Shown: piece after piece, positions 24,248 through 32,371 of the stretch
How positions within the stretch are numbered: the stretch's first letter is position 1
Layout of the letters: every line of letters begins with the position of its first letter
Source: JAICJR01 sp963848495
GTDB taxonomy: Bacteria; Actinomycetota; Thermoleophilia; Solirubrobacterales; Thermoleophilaceae
DNA length: 64,000 nt
Assembly: GCA_963848495.1 (NCBI GenBank)
Contig: CAWKDV010000002.1
Coordinates: forward strand, 1,116,001-1,180,000
Direction of reading: 5' to 3'
Made by a program: the position numbers and the translations under genes
The notes under the pieces: model-generated
Told to the model about the DNA's origin: nothing
Databases searched by the model: none
What the model saw: only the letters and a program-made list of their open reading frames with translations

Positions 24248-25219
24248 CTAATGCCGGTGTCCATTCGCCGCCTCCTCGGCTGCCCACAGCTGCTCGTACC
24301 ACGCGACAGTCTCGGCGATGCCCAACCCGCGGGGTACGGGGTTGACGTCCGTGAATTTCCCTTCAAGGCATCGGCTGTAGTAGTCCTCCGCGGAACGGCG
24401 AGGATGGATAGCCGCCGACGAGTCATAGAAATCCTCGAGGACGTCGAAGTGGTGCGAGAAGATGAACTCGTCCCACGTCTCGGCGGCCTGCTGCTTGCTG
24501 GCGCCAGGCCTGATGATCAGCTCGAACTGCTCGAACGCGCGCTCCTCGGCGCGGCCCCATGCCCGTTTCAGTTCGGCAATCGCGGCGACATCTGAAACAG
24601 GTGCCCGGTAGCCGAAGACGGTGACAAGGCAGGCGCGTCGGAGGTCAGTTCTGAGCTGATCCCATGCGCGCGCGATGAAGGGGTCCGCCTCGTAGTTCTT
24701 CTCGGTCACGGGGTACAGCAAGGGGACCGGCGCGAGGGGCTTGCAGCAGGTGGGACAGTGGGCGCGAAGGTCTCCTTGGATGTGATGTTCCATACAGGCC
24801 CCGACCGCCACGTTGCCGTGAAGGAAGGCCATGTGGGGCAGGTCCCGTGCGCCTGCCTCGATCAAGCGATGATGCGCTTGCACGAGCAGCGGATCCCAGT
24901 TGAAGCTCGCAACCAGGTCCTTGGGGCGAAGCGATAGCAGGAGGTGATCGCAGATGGTGGTCTCCTCGACGATTTCGATGTCGGAGAAGTACCTGCGTAC
25001 CTCTAGGTCGACGCGGTCAGCGATGTCCGTCTTGCCGGCTGAGCACAACCGCGAGTATGCGGCTTCGAAGTCCGCCTCAGCTTGCTCGACTCCCGACTCG
25101 GGCAGCAGCTTCCCGACCTCAGCGAGCGTCGCGAGACCCCGCATGTCCGGCAGCGTCTTGCCGTTCCGGTCGCCACCCGGGACCGTCGCAATGCTCGCCC
25201 CTGCGCCGAGGATGACCAC
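24248..25219 (-). CDS. SIR2-like protein, probably 5'-truncated by an IS
   Basis: The protein begins at a GTG with VILGAGASIATVPGG, a nucleotide-loop pattern of SIR2-like domains. FNWDPLLVQAHH, FLHGNVAVGACMEHH, a CPTCC zinc-type pair and VFGYRAPVSDVA follow in the order of SIR2-family proteins, several of which serve phage defence. Upstream codons to 25303 look coding (ADLIASEEEIQGVF before the GTG) but reach no start before the IS256 element whose target duplication begins at 25307. The original N-terminus was therefore probably separated by the insertion. SIR2 assignment is moderate; function is unknown. Confidence 0.5.
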   Translation of the reverse strand: MVILGAGASIATVPGGDRNGKTLPDMRGLATLAEVGKLLPESGVEQAEADFEAAYSRLCSAGKTDIADRVDLEVRRYFSDIEIVEETTICDHLLLSLRPKDLVASFNWDPLLVQAHHRLIEAGARDLPHMAFLHGNVAVGACMEHHIQGDLRAHCPTCCKPLAPVPLLYPVTEKNYEADPFIARAWDQLRTDLRRACLVTVFGYRAPVSDVAAIAELKRAWGRAEERAFEQFELIIRPGASKQQAAETWDEFIFSHHFDVLEDFYDSSAAIHPRRSAEDYYSRCLEGKFTDVNPVPRGLGIAETVAWYEQLWAAEEAANGHRH

Positions 25220-25306
25220 GTGTGGCTTGTCGTAGAAGACGCCTTGGATCTCCTCCTCGGACGCGATCAGGTCGGCGACCGCAGGACGTGCATGCCCCCC
25301 CAGGAG

Positions 25307-25314
25307 TGCACGAA
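25307..25314. repeat. Left 8-bp target duplication of the IS256 element
   Basis: TGCACGAA lies immediately before the left inverted end of the element and recurs exactly at 26756-26763. An 8-bp duplication is the usual size for IS256-family insertions. Confidence 0.9.
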
Positions 25315-26755
25315 GGTGGCGTCTCTTTGGCGCTGTAAATGCGGTTCCCGGTGGTGGTCAGTCTAGGCGGCTGTCACCTCCTCGGGGATGGTTTGCTCGG
25401 TGCCGTGGTAGCGCGTTCGTTTGAGGCGTTGGCGGTCGAGCGCGTTGAAGTGGATGCCGTTGGTCTGGTGGGTGATCAGCAGGTCGAGCACGGCCCAGAC
25501 CAAGGTCAGGCAGCTGCTCTCGCCGGGGAAGCGGCCCATTACCTTCGTGCGTCGCTTGACCTCGCCGAGCGAGCGCTCGAGCAGATTTGTGCTGCGCCAT
25601 CTGCGGCGGTGCCGGACTGGGTAGCGCAGGTGGACCACCAGCGCGTCCAAGTCATCGGCGAGGCAGCGAGCGGCGGCGGTGAAGCCGCCTTTGTCGAGGT
25701 CGTCGACCAGCAGCTGGAGCCTGTGCTTGGCGTCGGCCTCGCTGATCGCGTCATCCAACGCCTGCCAGTAGGCGTGCTTGACGCGTTCACGCTCCCGGTC
25801 GGGGAGCTTGGCGTAGAGGTTGCGGGCGCGGTGCACGCAGCAGCGCTGCCGGTCAGACGCCGGCCAGCACTGCTCGATCGCCTTGACCAGGCCGGGTGCG
25901 CCGTCGGCGACGATCAGCATCGGCGCGCCCAGCCCGCGGCCGATCAGATCGCGGCCGAGTGCCTGCCAGTCCTCGAAGGACTCGCGCATCCCCAGGCTCA
26001 CCGCCAGCAGGACGCGCTCGCCCTGCTCGCTGAATCCCCATGCGACTTGCACACCCTCCTTCGGCCCGTCCGGTCTGACGGCGATGAACGTCGCATCGAG
26101 GAACAGCGCGACCAGCCGGATGCCGTAGAGGTCACGCCGCTTGAACGCCTCGAAGCGCTGCTTGAGCTCCTCGCACATCCGCGACGCGGTCGTCTTCGAC
26201 AGTTTCCCCAGGCCGGCCTGTTCGCACAGCGACTCGACATCGCGCATCGACAGACCGCGCACGAACGCGCCGATCACCAACGCCTTCAACGGCTCGGTCC
26301 GCAACAGCTTCGGCGTCCGTGGGAACAGCTTCGAGGCGAACGTCTCGGCCGCCTGACGGACCTGCGGGATCTCGATCTCGAGCTCACCCTCGGCGGTCTG
26401 CACCCTCCGAGGCCTGAACCCGTTCCGCAGTCCGCTCTCCTCGCTGCGCTGCTCGCCCTGATCGCAAGCCCGCCGCTCGTAGCGGGCGCGGCCCAACCAC
26501 GCGTCGAACTCGTCCTCGACAGCGCGCTGGATGATCAGCCGCGCACCCAGCCTCGCCAGCTCCGACAGCGACTCACGCGGGTTCTCACCCACCCCCACCG
26601 ACAACATCTGCTCGATCCGAGCTTCTATCTCCGCCGACGGCGGTACGGTACGTCTCACGGCGTAGGCCTCCTTCATCGTCTTCCAGGACTTGAGGGAACC
26701 TACGCCGTTGCCTTGACAGCACCGACGCTATTTACAGCAGTTCTGAGACGCGACC
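25315..26755. mobile_element. Intact IS256-family insertion sequence
   Basis: A 1441-bp element. The ends are imperfect inverted repeats sharing GCGTCTC near the tips and GCTGTAAAT inside (left from 25315, right up to 26755). It is flanked by the 8-bp direct repeat TGCACGAA and carries one full transposase gene. Clean ends and an intact gene suggest recent insertion. Confidence 0.92.
25363..26676 (-). CDS. IS256-family (mutator) transposase
   Basis: A 437-residue full-length DDE transposase. The catalytic residues are Asp in ALFLDATFIAVR, Asp in IVADGAPGLVKA and Glu in NLLERSLGEVKRRTKV, with the CCVHRARNL signature between them. The gene fills the IS and has no frameshift, so it is presumably active. 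Confidence 0.95.
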   Translation of the reverse strand: MKEAYAVRRTVPPSAEIEARIEQMLSVGVGENPRESLSELARLGARLIIQRAVEDEFDAWLGRARYERRACDQGEQRSEESGLRNGFRPRRVQTAEGELEIEIPQVRQAAETFASKLFPRTPKLLRTEPLKALVIGAFVRGLSMRDVESLCEQAGLGKLSKTTASRMCEELKQRFEAFKRRDLYGIRLVALFLDATFIAVRPDGPKEGVQVAWGFSEQGERVLLAVSLGMRESFEDWQALGRDLIGRGLGAPMLIVADGAPGLVKAIEQCWPASDRQRCCVHRARNLYAKLPDRERERVKHAYWQALDDAISEADAKHRLQLLVDDLDKGGFTAAARCLADDLDALVVHLRYPVRHRRRWRSTNLLERSLGEVKRRTKVMGRFPGESSCLTLVWAVLDLLITHQTNGIHFNALDRQRLKRTRYHGTEQTIPEEVTAA

Positions 26756-26763
26756 TGCACGAA
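26756..26763. repeat. Right 8-bp target duplication of the IS256 element
   Basis: Exact second copy of TGCACGAA. Removing the IS and one copy joins 25306 to 26756 and extends the SIR2-like frame without a stop to about 26905, but with no convincing start codon or homology there. Confidence 0.88.
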
Positions 26764-26906
26764 AGCCACTTCCCCTTCCGCGTGAAAACGGCACTAGCGG
26801 CTCGCTTCCGCTTCGGACGTAGGGCGACGGCTCGAAGGAGGGTTTCGATCCCGCCGGCTGCTGCAAGATGGGCCGGCCGGGGAAGAACGTTGGCGTGACC
26901 GCTTAC

Positions 26907-27962
26907 TGTAGTTCCTAGCCACGTTGTTCATCCGGGCCCCCTTGGAGGCTGGAGGTGTCTAACGCCACCAGTCCCAAGGAGGACACCGGATGAAGCTTCA
27001 CGCTAACGCGGCGCTCAGCCTGAATCAGCGGCGGCGGATGGTCCGCCGGGTTGTCGAGCGGGGGTGGGCGCTGACGGAGGCCGCCGCGGCGGCCGAAGTC
27101 AACGAGCGCACCTGCTCGAAGTGGGTCGAGCGCTACCTGGCCGATGGGGAGGCTGGGCTCTTGGATCGATCGTCAGCTCCGCTGTCGATCCCGCACCGCA
27201 CACCCGAGGATCGGGTCGAGGCGATCGCGGCGCTGCGCAGGTTGCGGATGACCGGGGCGGAGATCGCGTTCTGCCTGGGGATGGCGCTCTCGACCGTCTC
27301 GGCTGTGCTGACACGGATCGGGCTCGGGAAGCTCTCCCGGCTCGAGCCGCCGGAGCCGCCAAACCGCTACGAGCGACGACGAGCCGGCGAGCTGCTGCAC
27401 GTCGACGTCAAGAAGCTCGGCCGGATCAGGGGTGCCGGCCACCGCGTCACCGGCAAGCGCACCCAGCGGCGCACCACCTACACCCCCGACGGCAGACGGA
27501 TCGGTGACGCCGGCTGGGAGTTCGTCCACGTCTGCGTCGACGACGCCACCAGGCTCGCCTACGTCGAAGTGCTCGCCGACGAGAAAGCGACCACCGCCGC
27601 CGGCTTCTTGCGCCGCGCAGTTGGTTTCTACCGCCGCCACGGCATCCACGTCGAGCGTGTCATGAGCGACAACGGCGCCTGCTACCGCTCCGCTATCCAC
27701 GCGCTCGCCTGCCGCGCGCTCGGGCTGCGCCACCTGCGCACCCGCCCCTACCGGCCCAGGACCAACGGCAAAGCAGAGCGCTTCATCCGCACCCTGCTCG
27801 CCGGCTGGGTCTACGGCGCCATCTACGGCTCAAGCACCGAACGAACAGCCGCCCTCGACGGCTGGCTCTGGACCTACAATCACCGCCGACCACACGGCGC
27901 CCTCAGCCACAAACCGCCCATCGCTCGCCTCAACGAGCTGAACAACCTACCTGGGCCCTACA
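26907..27962. mobile_element. IS481-family insertion sequence
   Basis: A 1056-bp element with imperfect inverted ends (TGTAG at the tip and GTTGTTCA inside, 18 of 24 matching). It contains one transposase gene whose stop codon is supplied by the flanking DNA just past the right end. No target duplication can be seen (TTAC on the left, CCTA on the right), which is compatible with rearrangement after insertion. Confidence 0.8.
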
Positions 27963-27967
27963 CCTAG
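26990..27967 (+). CDS. IS481-family transposase
   Basis: A 325-residue integrase-type transposase. It has an N-terminal helix-turn-helix (LTEAAAAAEVNERTCSKWVE) and an rve domain with Asp in LLHVDVKKLG, Asp in VMSDNGACYRS and Glu in NGKAERFIRT, ending in YNHRRPHGALSHKPP. It has an AAGGAGG ribosome site. The last residue and stop (TAG at 27965) lie outside the element in the neighbouring DNA. Confidence 0.94.
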   Translation: MKLHANAALSLNQRRRMVRRVVERGWALTEAAAAAEVNERTCSKWVERYLADGEAGLLDRSSAPLSIPHRTPEDRVEAIAALRRLRMTGAEIAFCLGMALSTVSAVLTRIGLGKLSRLEPPEPPNRYERRRAGELLHVDVKKLGRIRGAGHRVTGKRTQRRTTYTPDGRRIGDAGWEFVHVCVDDATRLAYVEVLADEKATTAAGFLRRAVGFYRRHGIHVERVMSDNGACYRSAIHALACRALGLRHLRTRPYRPRTNGKAERFIRTLLAGWVYGAIYGSSTERTAALDGWLWTYNHRRPHGALSHKPPIARLNELNNLPGPYT

Positions 27968-29037
27968 GCATCCAGCCGCATCGGCAGTCCGAAGCCCTCG
28001 AACAGCGCCCTGTTGCGCCGCTCGTCGGTGGCCTCGTCCACCCAGCGGTGATAGCGCTCGCGCTCCTCGGGCTCGATCGTGCGGTTGATGTAGGCGGTCA
28101 CGTCGCTGATCTCGCGGCCGCGGAAGGTGAGCACGTTGAGCGCGAACGGCAGGTAGGCGCCCTCGTCGTCGTCCCAGGTGTAGAACCCGAGCGCGGGCTG
28201 GCCGCTGGCCGTGGTTAGCAGGGCCTTCCACCTCCAGGCGCCCGACATCGGGTAGAGCGTGAGGAACTCGCGGATCGGCTCGCGCGTGTGGAACCAGCTG
28301 CGCAGCGGCGGCATTGCGAAGACGGCGTCCTCGGACAGCATCGTGACGACGGTCTCCACGTCGCCGCGCTCCCAGGCGTCGACGTAGGTTCGCACCAGCT
28401 CGCGCAGCTCCTCGTCGCCGATCGAGCGCAGCGTCTCCTGCTGGCTCTGCTCGGGCAGCCGCTCCTCGACGGTGGCCCGCGCCCGCTGGAGGGCGCTGTT
28501 CACGGAGACGGCGGTGGTGTCGAGCGCGTCGGCGGTCTCCTTCGCGGAGAAGCCGAGCACCTCGCGCATGATCAGCACCGCGCGCTGGGTGCCGGGCAGG
28601 TTCTGCAGCGCCGCGATGAACGCGAGCTCGATGCTCTCGCGCCGCTCGTAGCGCGCGTCCGGCGACGCGTAGCCGTCCTCGACCCCGAGCTGCTCGTCCG
28701 GATAGGGCTCGACCCAGACCGACTCGATCAGCGGCTCGCCCGGCCCGTCCTCAGGCGCGGTGGGCGGACCGGTGTCGATCGGCATGAGGCGCTTCTGGCG
28801 GCTTCCAATCAGGTCGAGGCAGGTGTTGGTGGCGATCTTGTAGAGCCACGAGCGCAGCGAGCTGCGGCCCTCGAACTTGGGCAGCGCGCGCCAGGCGCGC
28901 AGCATCGCCTCCTGGAGCGCGTCGTCGGCGTCATGCACCGAGCCGAGCATCCGGTAGCAGTGCGCGTGCAGCTCGCCGCGGAACGGTTCGACGAGCTCGC
29001 GGTAGGCAGCCTCGTCCTTTGCCGTGACCTGGCTCAT
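27964..29037 (-). CDS. ECF sigma factor with SnoaL-like C-terminal domain
   Basis: A 357-residue extracytoplasmic-function sigma factor. Region 2 (DADDALQEAMLRAWRALPKF) and region 4 (VLGFSAKETADALDTTAVSV) are followed by a fused NTF2/SnoaL domain (VRTYVDAWERGDVETVVTML), as in the SigG/SigJ-type groups that work without a classical anti-sigma factor. ATG at 29037 is chosen because a TACCCT box lies 9 nt upstream and homology starts there. Its stop codon at 27964 lies two bases from the IS481 end, so its native 3' end may have been trimmed. Confidence 0.88.
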   Translation of the reverse strand: MSQVTAKDEAAYRELVEPFRGELHAHCYRMLGSVHDADDALQEAMLRAWRALPKFEGRSSLRSWLYKIATNTCLDLIGSRQKRLMPIDTGPPTAPEDGPGEPLIESVWVEPYPDEQLGVEDGYASPDARYERRESIELAFIAALQNLPGTQRAVLIMREVLGFSAKETADALDTTAVSVNSALQRARATVEERLPEQSQQETLRSIGDEELRELVRTYVDAWERGDVETVVTMLSEDAVFAMPPLRSWFHTREPIREFLTLYPMSGAWRWKALLTTASGQPALGFYTWDDDEGAYLPFALNVLTFRGREISDVTAYINRTIEPEERERYHRWVDEATDERRNRALFEGFGLPMRLDA

Positions 29038-29046
29038 CGACCCCGG

Positions 29047-29052
29047 AGGGTA
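29047..29052 (-). promoter_or_regulatory. Putative -10 box of a leaderless mRNA (sigma factor)
   Basis: TACCCT on the minus strand ends 9 nt before the ATG. It is back to back with the TAGCCT box of the divergent JAMM gene within a 50-bp gap. Confidence 0.4.
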
Positions 29053-29072
29053 GCCGTCGCAAGTGCGGCAAG

Positions 29073-29078
29073 TAGCCT
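29073..29078 (+). promoter_or_regulatory. Putative -10 box of a leaderless mRNA (JAMM gene)
   Basis: TAGCCT ends 9 nt before the ATG at 29088 and no ribosome site lies between. The same hexamer at nearly the same distance precedes the acyl-CoA dehydrogenase gene at 31142. Confidence 0.45.
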
Positions 29079-29087
29079 TCGCCGGGC

Positions 29088-29471
29088 ATGCGGATCTCGA
29101 AGGCGCACTGGGACGAGCTGGTCGAGCACGCGCGTGATGACGCGCCAAACGAGTGCTGCGGCTACGCCCGTCTCGACGACGGCGAGGTGGCCGACGTGAT
29201 CCGCGCGCGCAACCTCCGCGAGTCGCCCTACGGCTACGAGCTCGACACGGGGAGCCTGTTCGCCGCCAACGATCTCGACGACGACGGCCACGGCGTCGCG
29301 ATCTACCACTCGCACCCGCGCAGCCCGGCCGAGCCGTCCCAGACCGACATCAACCTGGCCCATTATCCGCATTGGATCTACCTGATCGTGTCGCTCGCGG
29401 GCGACCCCGAGGTCAGGGCGTGGCGGATCGCCGATGGACGAGTCGAGGAAGAGCCAGTCGACGTCCAGTAG
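29088..29471 (+). CDS. JAMM/Mov34-family metallopeptidase
   Basis: A 127-residue zinc isopeptidase-fold protein. Catalytic Glu22 is in PNECCGY, and His74, His76 and Asp87 form the HSHPRSPAEPSQTD metal motif. Bacterial members of this size cleave sulfur-carrier or ubiquitin-like fusions (Mec+ type). No such carrier is encoded nearby. The 3' end overlaps the zinc-ribbon gene by 38 bp, indicating coupling. Confidence 0.88.
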   Translation: MRISKAHWDELVEHARDDAPNECCGYARLDDGEVADVIRARNLRESPYGYELDTGSLFAANDLDDDGHGVAIYHSHPRSPAEPSQTDINLAHYPHWIYLIVSLAGDPEVRAWRIADGRVEEEPVDVQ

Positions 29472-29964
29472 CGGCTCGCTGGTCTGCCCCTCGTGCGGGA
29501 GGGAGCACGCCGCCAGCGAGCGCTTCTGCGAGAACTGCCGCATGCCGCTGGTGGCCGCGGACGGCGGCGTGATGGAGGTGCCGCTGAGCGAGGCGCACGA
29601 GCGCGCCCGCAAGATCGACCCGCGCTACGCGCGCGGGCGGCTCGTGCCGGTCGCGGTCGCACAGCAGCAGCCCGAGGCCGAGCTGATCCAGGGGCTGCTG
29701 CTCGAGGCGGGCGTGCCCAGCCTGGTCCGCCGCGGGGCGGCATTCGACGTGCCGGACTTCCTCGCCGCCGGCCCCCGCGACATCCTGGTGCCGGAGTCGG
29801 GCGTGGAGGTCGCGCGCGGCATGCTGCTGCAGGAGGGCTTCGAGGGCAGGATCACCGGAGCCTCGCGGCCCGACCCGCGGCAGGTGGTGCTGGTGCTGGC
29901 CGGCATTCTTGGCGCGGGCGGCCTGCTCGTGCTGGTCGTCTGGCTCGTGCTTCAAGTTTCGTAA
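29434..29964 (+). CDS. Zinc-ribbon membrane protein with DUF2007-like domain
   Basis: A 176-residue protein. A four-cysteine ribbon (VCPSCG and FCENCR) spans residues 18-35. A DUF2007-type segment (QPEAELIQGLLLEAGVPSLVRR and DILVPESGVEVARGML) spans about 75-135, and one C-terminal membrane helix spans about 150-174. DUF2007 proteins are thought to be signalling or adaptor proteins related to PII-like folds. It starts inside the end of the JAMM gene. Confidence 0.72.
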   Translation: MDESRKSQSTSSSGSLVCPSCGREHAASERFCENCRMPLVAADGGVMEVPLSEAHERARKIDPRYARGRLVPVAVAQQQPEAELIQGLLLEAGVPSLVRRGAAFDVPDFLAAGPRDILVPESGVEVARGMLLQEGFEGRITGASRPDPRQVVLVLAGILGAGGLLVLVVWLVLQVS

Positions 29965-30597
29965 TCCCGGGAACACGGCTGCGACGCGGGCCCGGCGAGC
30001 GCGGGGGAGAAGATCATCTTCACGCTAGGCAGCGTGGTGATGGCGGTGGGCGAGGGCAACTACGGCCGCCTCGGCGCGGACCAGCAGCGGCGCTTCACCA
30101 CGGCCGACCGCAAGCTGCAGCTCCCCGACCCTGACGAGCAGCCGGGCGCCATGCCCGAGGAGGCCCCGGCGCTCGACGACGGCCGCTCGATCGACCGCCC
30201 CTTCTACGACCGCGCGATGGTGATGCAGGCCTGGGGCGCCTACGGCACGGTCTGGCCGGTGGTGCACCAGCAGCTCGGCGTGCGGCCGGACCTGGGCAAC
30301 GGCACGCTCGAGGTCACCCCGCAGCTGCCACCGGGCTCACCCGGGATCGCGGGGAAGAACATCCGCCTGGGCGGCGGCTCGCTGGACGTGTCGGTGGCGC
30401 TCGGCCGGACGACCGTGAACGCGCACCTGAAGGGCGTCCAGGTGACGATCGGATACACGCTGCCGGCCGGCTCGAAGGTCGGAAGCGTGAAGCTCGACGG
30501 CGCCGGCGTGCCCTACACGGTCCGCGATACGAACCGCGGCCGCGAGGTGCTGGTGCAGACCACAGCGGGACGCCACACGCTCGCCGTGACCACTTGA
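29965..30597 (+). pseudogene. C-terminal remnant of a secreted six-hairpin glycosidase-like protein
   Basis: An open frame directly after a stop carries sequence resembling the end of a large debranching or glucoamylase-like enzyme. It shows DEQPGAMPEEAP, IDRPFYDRAMVMQAWGAYGT and WPVVHQQLGVRPDLGNG, followed by a beta-sandwich tail. The catalytic barrel expected upstream is absent: the preceding bases belong to the zinc-ribbon gene. A GTG at 30034 could start a short product, but it would lack the enzyme core. A 5' deletion is the likely cause. Confidence 0.55.
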
Positions 30598-30657
30598 CCT
30601 GAGACTTCTGCTCGGAGAGGGTTGCGCCTAGGCACGTACCCCATCAGAGGAGGAGTC

Positions 30658-31092
30658 ATGACCGCTTCTGCGTCTCAGGCCTACGAAGGGCAAGCTGCAC
30701 CACACGACCGGATGGTGGCCGCGGTCACGGCGGTCCTGCTGCTGATCGGGATGCCGATCGCCTATCTCAGCGGGAACACCAGCACCGGCGACGTGATCGG
30801 CCTCTGCGCGATGCTGATCGTCTCCTTCGGCGTGATGGCCGCGGGCTTCCTCTGGCTGCTGTCGCGCCAGCGCGCCGGTGAGCACTCCGCGCGCACCGCG
30901 CTCGTCCTCAGCCTGGTGGCCCTCCTGACTGGCATCGTGTTCTGGACCGGAGTGCCGGCGGCGCTCGCGGCGAGCGCGGTGGCGCTCGGCCTCACGGCGC
31001 GCGCAGGGGCAAGCAACAAGCGTGCGACCGCCGCCGTGGTGATCGGCGCGATCGTGATCGTGGCGAGCTTCGTTCTGCTGCTCGTCGGCTGA
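30658..31092 (+). CDS. Small integral membrane protein
   Basis: A 144-residue protein with four hydrophobic segments (about 20-38, 45-68, 85-108 and 118-142) and short loops. ATG at 30658 is fixed by a strong AGAGGAGG site 6 nt upstream, so an earlier in-frame start is discarded. I recognise no family beyond a DUF4190-like arrangement. It stands alone between a remnant and the acyl-CoA dehydrogenase pair. Confidence 0.65.
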   Translation: MTASASQAYEGQAAPHDRMVAAVTAVLLLIGMPIAYLSGNTSTGDVIGLCAMLIVSFGVMAAGFLWLLSRQRAGEHSARTALVLSLVALLTGIVFWTGVPAALAASAVALGLTARAGASNKRATAAVVIGAIVIVASFVLLLVG

Positions 31093-31127
31093 CCGATACT
31101 GGCGCGCGCCGGGCCGCTGCCGTGGAG

Positions 31128-31133
31128 TAGCCT
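31128..31133 (+). promoter_or_regulatory. Putative -10 box of a leaderless mRNA (acyl-CoA dehydrogenases)
   Basis: TAGCCT ends 8 nt before the ATG at 31142, with GCCGCCCC between and no ribosome site. Confidence 0.45.
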
Positions 31134-31141
31134 GCCGCCCC

Positions 31142-32371
31142 ATGGACTTCAACGCCACCCCTCAGGTCGAGAGCCTTCTCGAGCGCATCACGGAGTTCAA
31201 CGAGGAGCACATCTTCCCGGTGGAGATGGAGCTGCTCCGGGCCCTCGACGAGGAGGTGACGGTAGAGACCGGGCGCGCCTACCCGGACGGGCTTGTGGAG
31301 CTGCGCGAGCGGGCCAAGGCGGACGGCCTCTGGAACCTGTTTATGCCCGACGAGCGCTTCGGCGCCGGCCTCCTCAACTGGGAGTACGGGATGCTCTGCG
31401 AGGAGATGGGCCGCAGCCCGATCGCGCCCATGGTCTACAACTGCTCGGCGCCCGACACGGGCAACATGGAGATCCTCGCCGAGCACGGCACGGACGAGCA
31501 GATCGAGCGCTGGCTGCGGCCGCTGCTCGAGGGCGACATCCGCAGCTGCTTCTCGATGACCGAGCCCGAGACGGCCGGCTCGGACCCCACGGGCCTCGCC
31601 TGCCAGGCCGAGCTCGACGGCGACGAGTGGGTGATCAACGGCCACAAGTGGTTCACCTCGGGGGCGGTGGGCGCGTCGATAGCGATCGCCATGGTGGTGA
31701 GCGATCCCGACGCCGCTCCGCACAAGCGGGCGAGCATGATCCTGGTGCCCACCGACGCGCCGGGCTTCAACCTGGTGCGGCCGGTGCCGGTGATGGGCCA
31801 CGACGGCGGCCCCGGGCACTGCGAGATCCTCTACGAGGACTGCCGCGTGCCGGCGGACAGCCTGCTGGGCGAGCGCGGCGCGGGCTTCAAGATCGCGCAG
31901 GACCGGCTCGGCCCCGGCCGCATCCACCACTGCATGCGCGCGATCGGGGGCGCCGAGCGGGCCTTCGAGATCATGTGCAGGCGCGCGAACGAGCGCGAGG
32001 CGTTCGGCGGCAAGCTGGCCGAGAAGCAGTTCGTCCAGGACTTCGTGGCCAAGTCGCGCATGGAGATCCACGGCGCCCGCCTGATGGTCCTGCACGCGGC
32101 CTGGAAGATGGACACCGAGGGCAAGCGCGCGGCGCGCCAGGAGATCTCGATGATCAAGGTCGTGGCCGCCAACGTGTTCATGGACGTGCTCGATCGCGCG
32201 ATCCAGGTGCTGGGAGCGCTGGGCGTCTCCGACGACACACCGGTCGCCTCGATGTGGCGGCACGGGCGCATGCTGCGGATCGCCGACGGGCCGGACGAGG
32301 TGCACAAGATGGTCATCGCGCTGCGCGAGCTCAACCGCTTCAAGGTCGAGGCGCCGCAGCCGGTCGCATGA
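31142..32371 (+). CDS. Acyl-CoA dehydrogenase (ACAD10/11-like)
   Basis: A 409-residue flavoprotein. It has the FAD/substrate segments CFSMTEPETAGSDPTGL and WVINGHKWFTSG, and the C-terminal helices GRIHHCMRAIGGAERAFEIM and REAFGGKLAEKQFVQ characteristic of the ACAD10/11-like branch, which often handles longer or hydroxylated acyl chains. It overlaps a second dehydrogenase gene by ATGA, and the two likely share a transcript. Electrons would pass to an electron-transfer flavoprotein not encoded here. Confidence 0.9.
   Translation: MDFNATPQVESLLERITEFNEEHIFPVEMELLRALDEEVTVETGRAYPDGLVELRERAKADGLWNLFMPDERFGAGLLNWEYGMLCEEMGRSPIAPMVYNCSAPDTGNMEILAEHGTDEQIERWLRPLLEGDIRSCFSMTEPETAGSDPTGLACQAELDGDEWVINGHKWFTSGAVGASIAIAMVVSDPDAAPHKRASMILVPTDAPGFNLVRPVPVMGHDGGPGHCEILYEDCRVPADSLLGERGAGFKIAQDRLGPGRIHHCMRAIGGAERAFEIMCRRANEREAFGGKLAEKQFVQDFVAKSRMEIHGARLMVLHAAWKMDTEGKRAARQEISMIKVVAANVFMDVLDRAIQVLGALGVSDDTPVASMWRHGRMLRIADGPDEVHKMVIALRELNRFKVEAPQPVA

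Noticed and set aside
26830..26860. GGTTTCGATCCC resembling a tRNA T-arm
   Set aside because: No matching acceptor, D or anticodon arms can be built around it.
26901..27968. Target duplication of the IS481 element
   Set aside because: The bases outside the two ends do not match at any length from 3 to 8.
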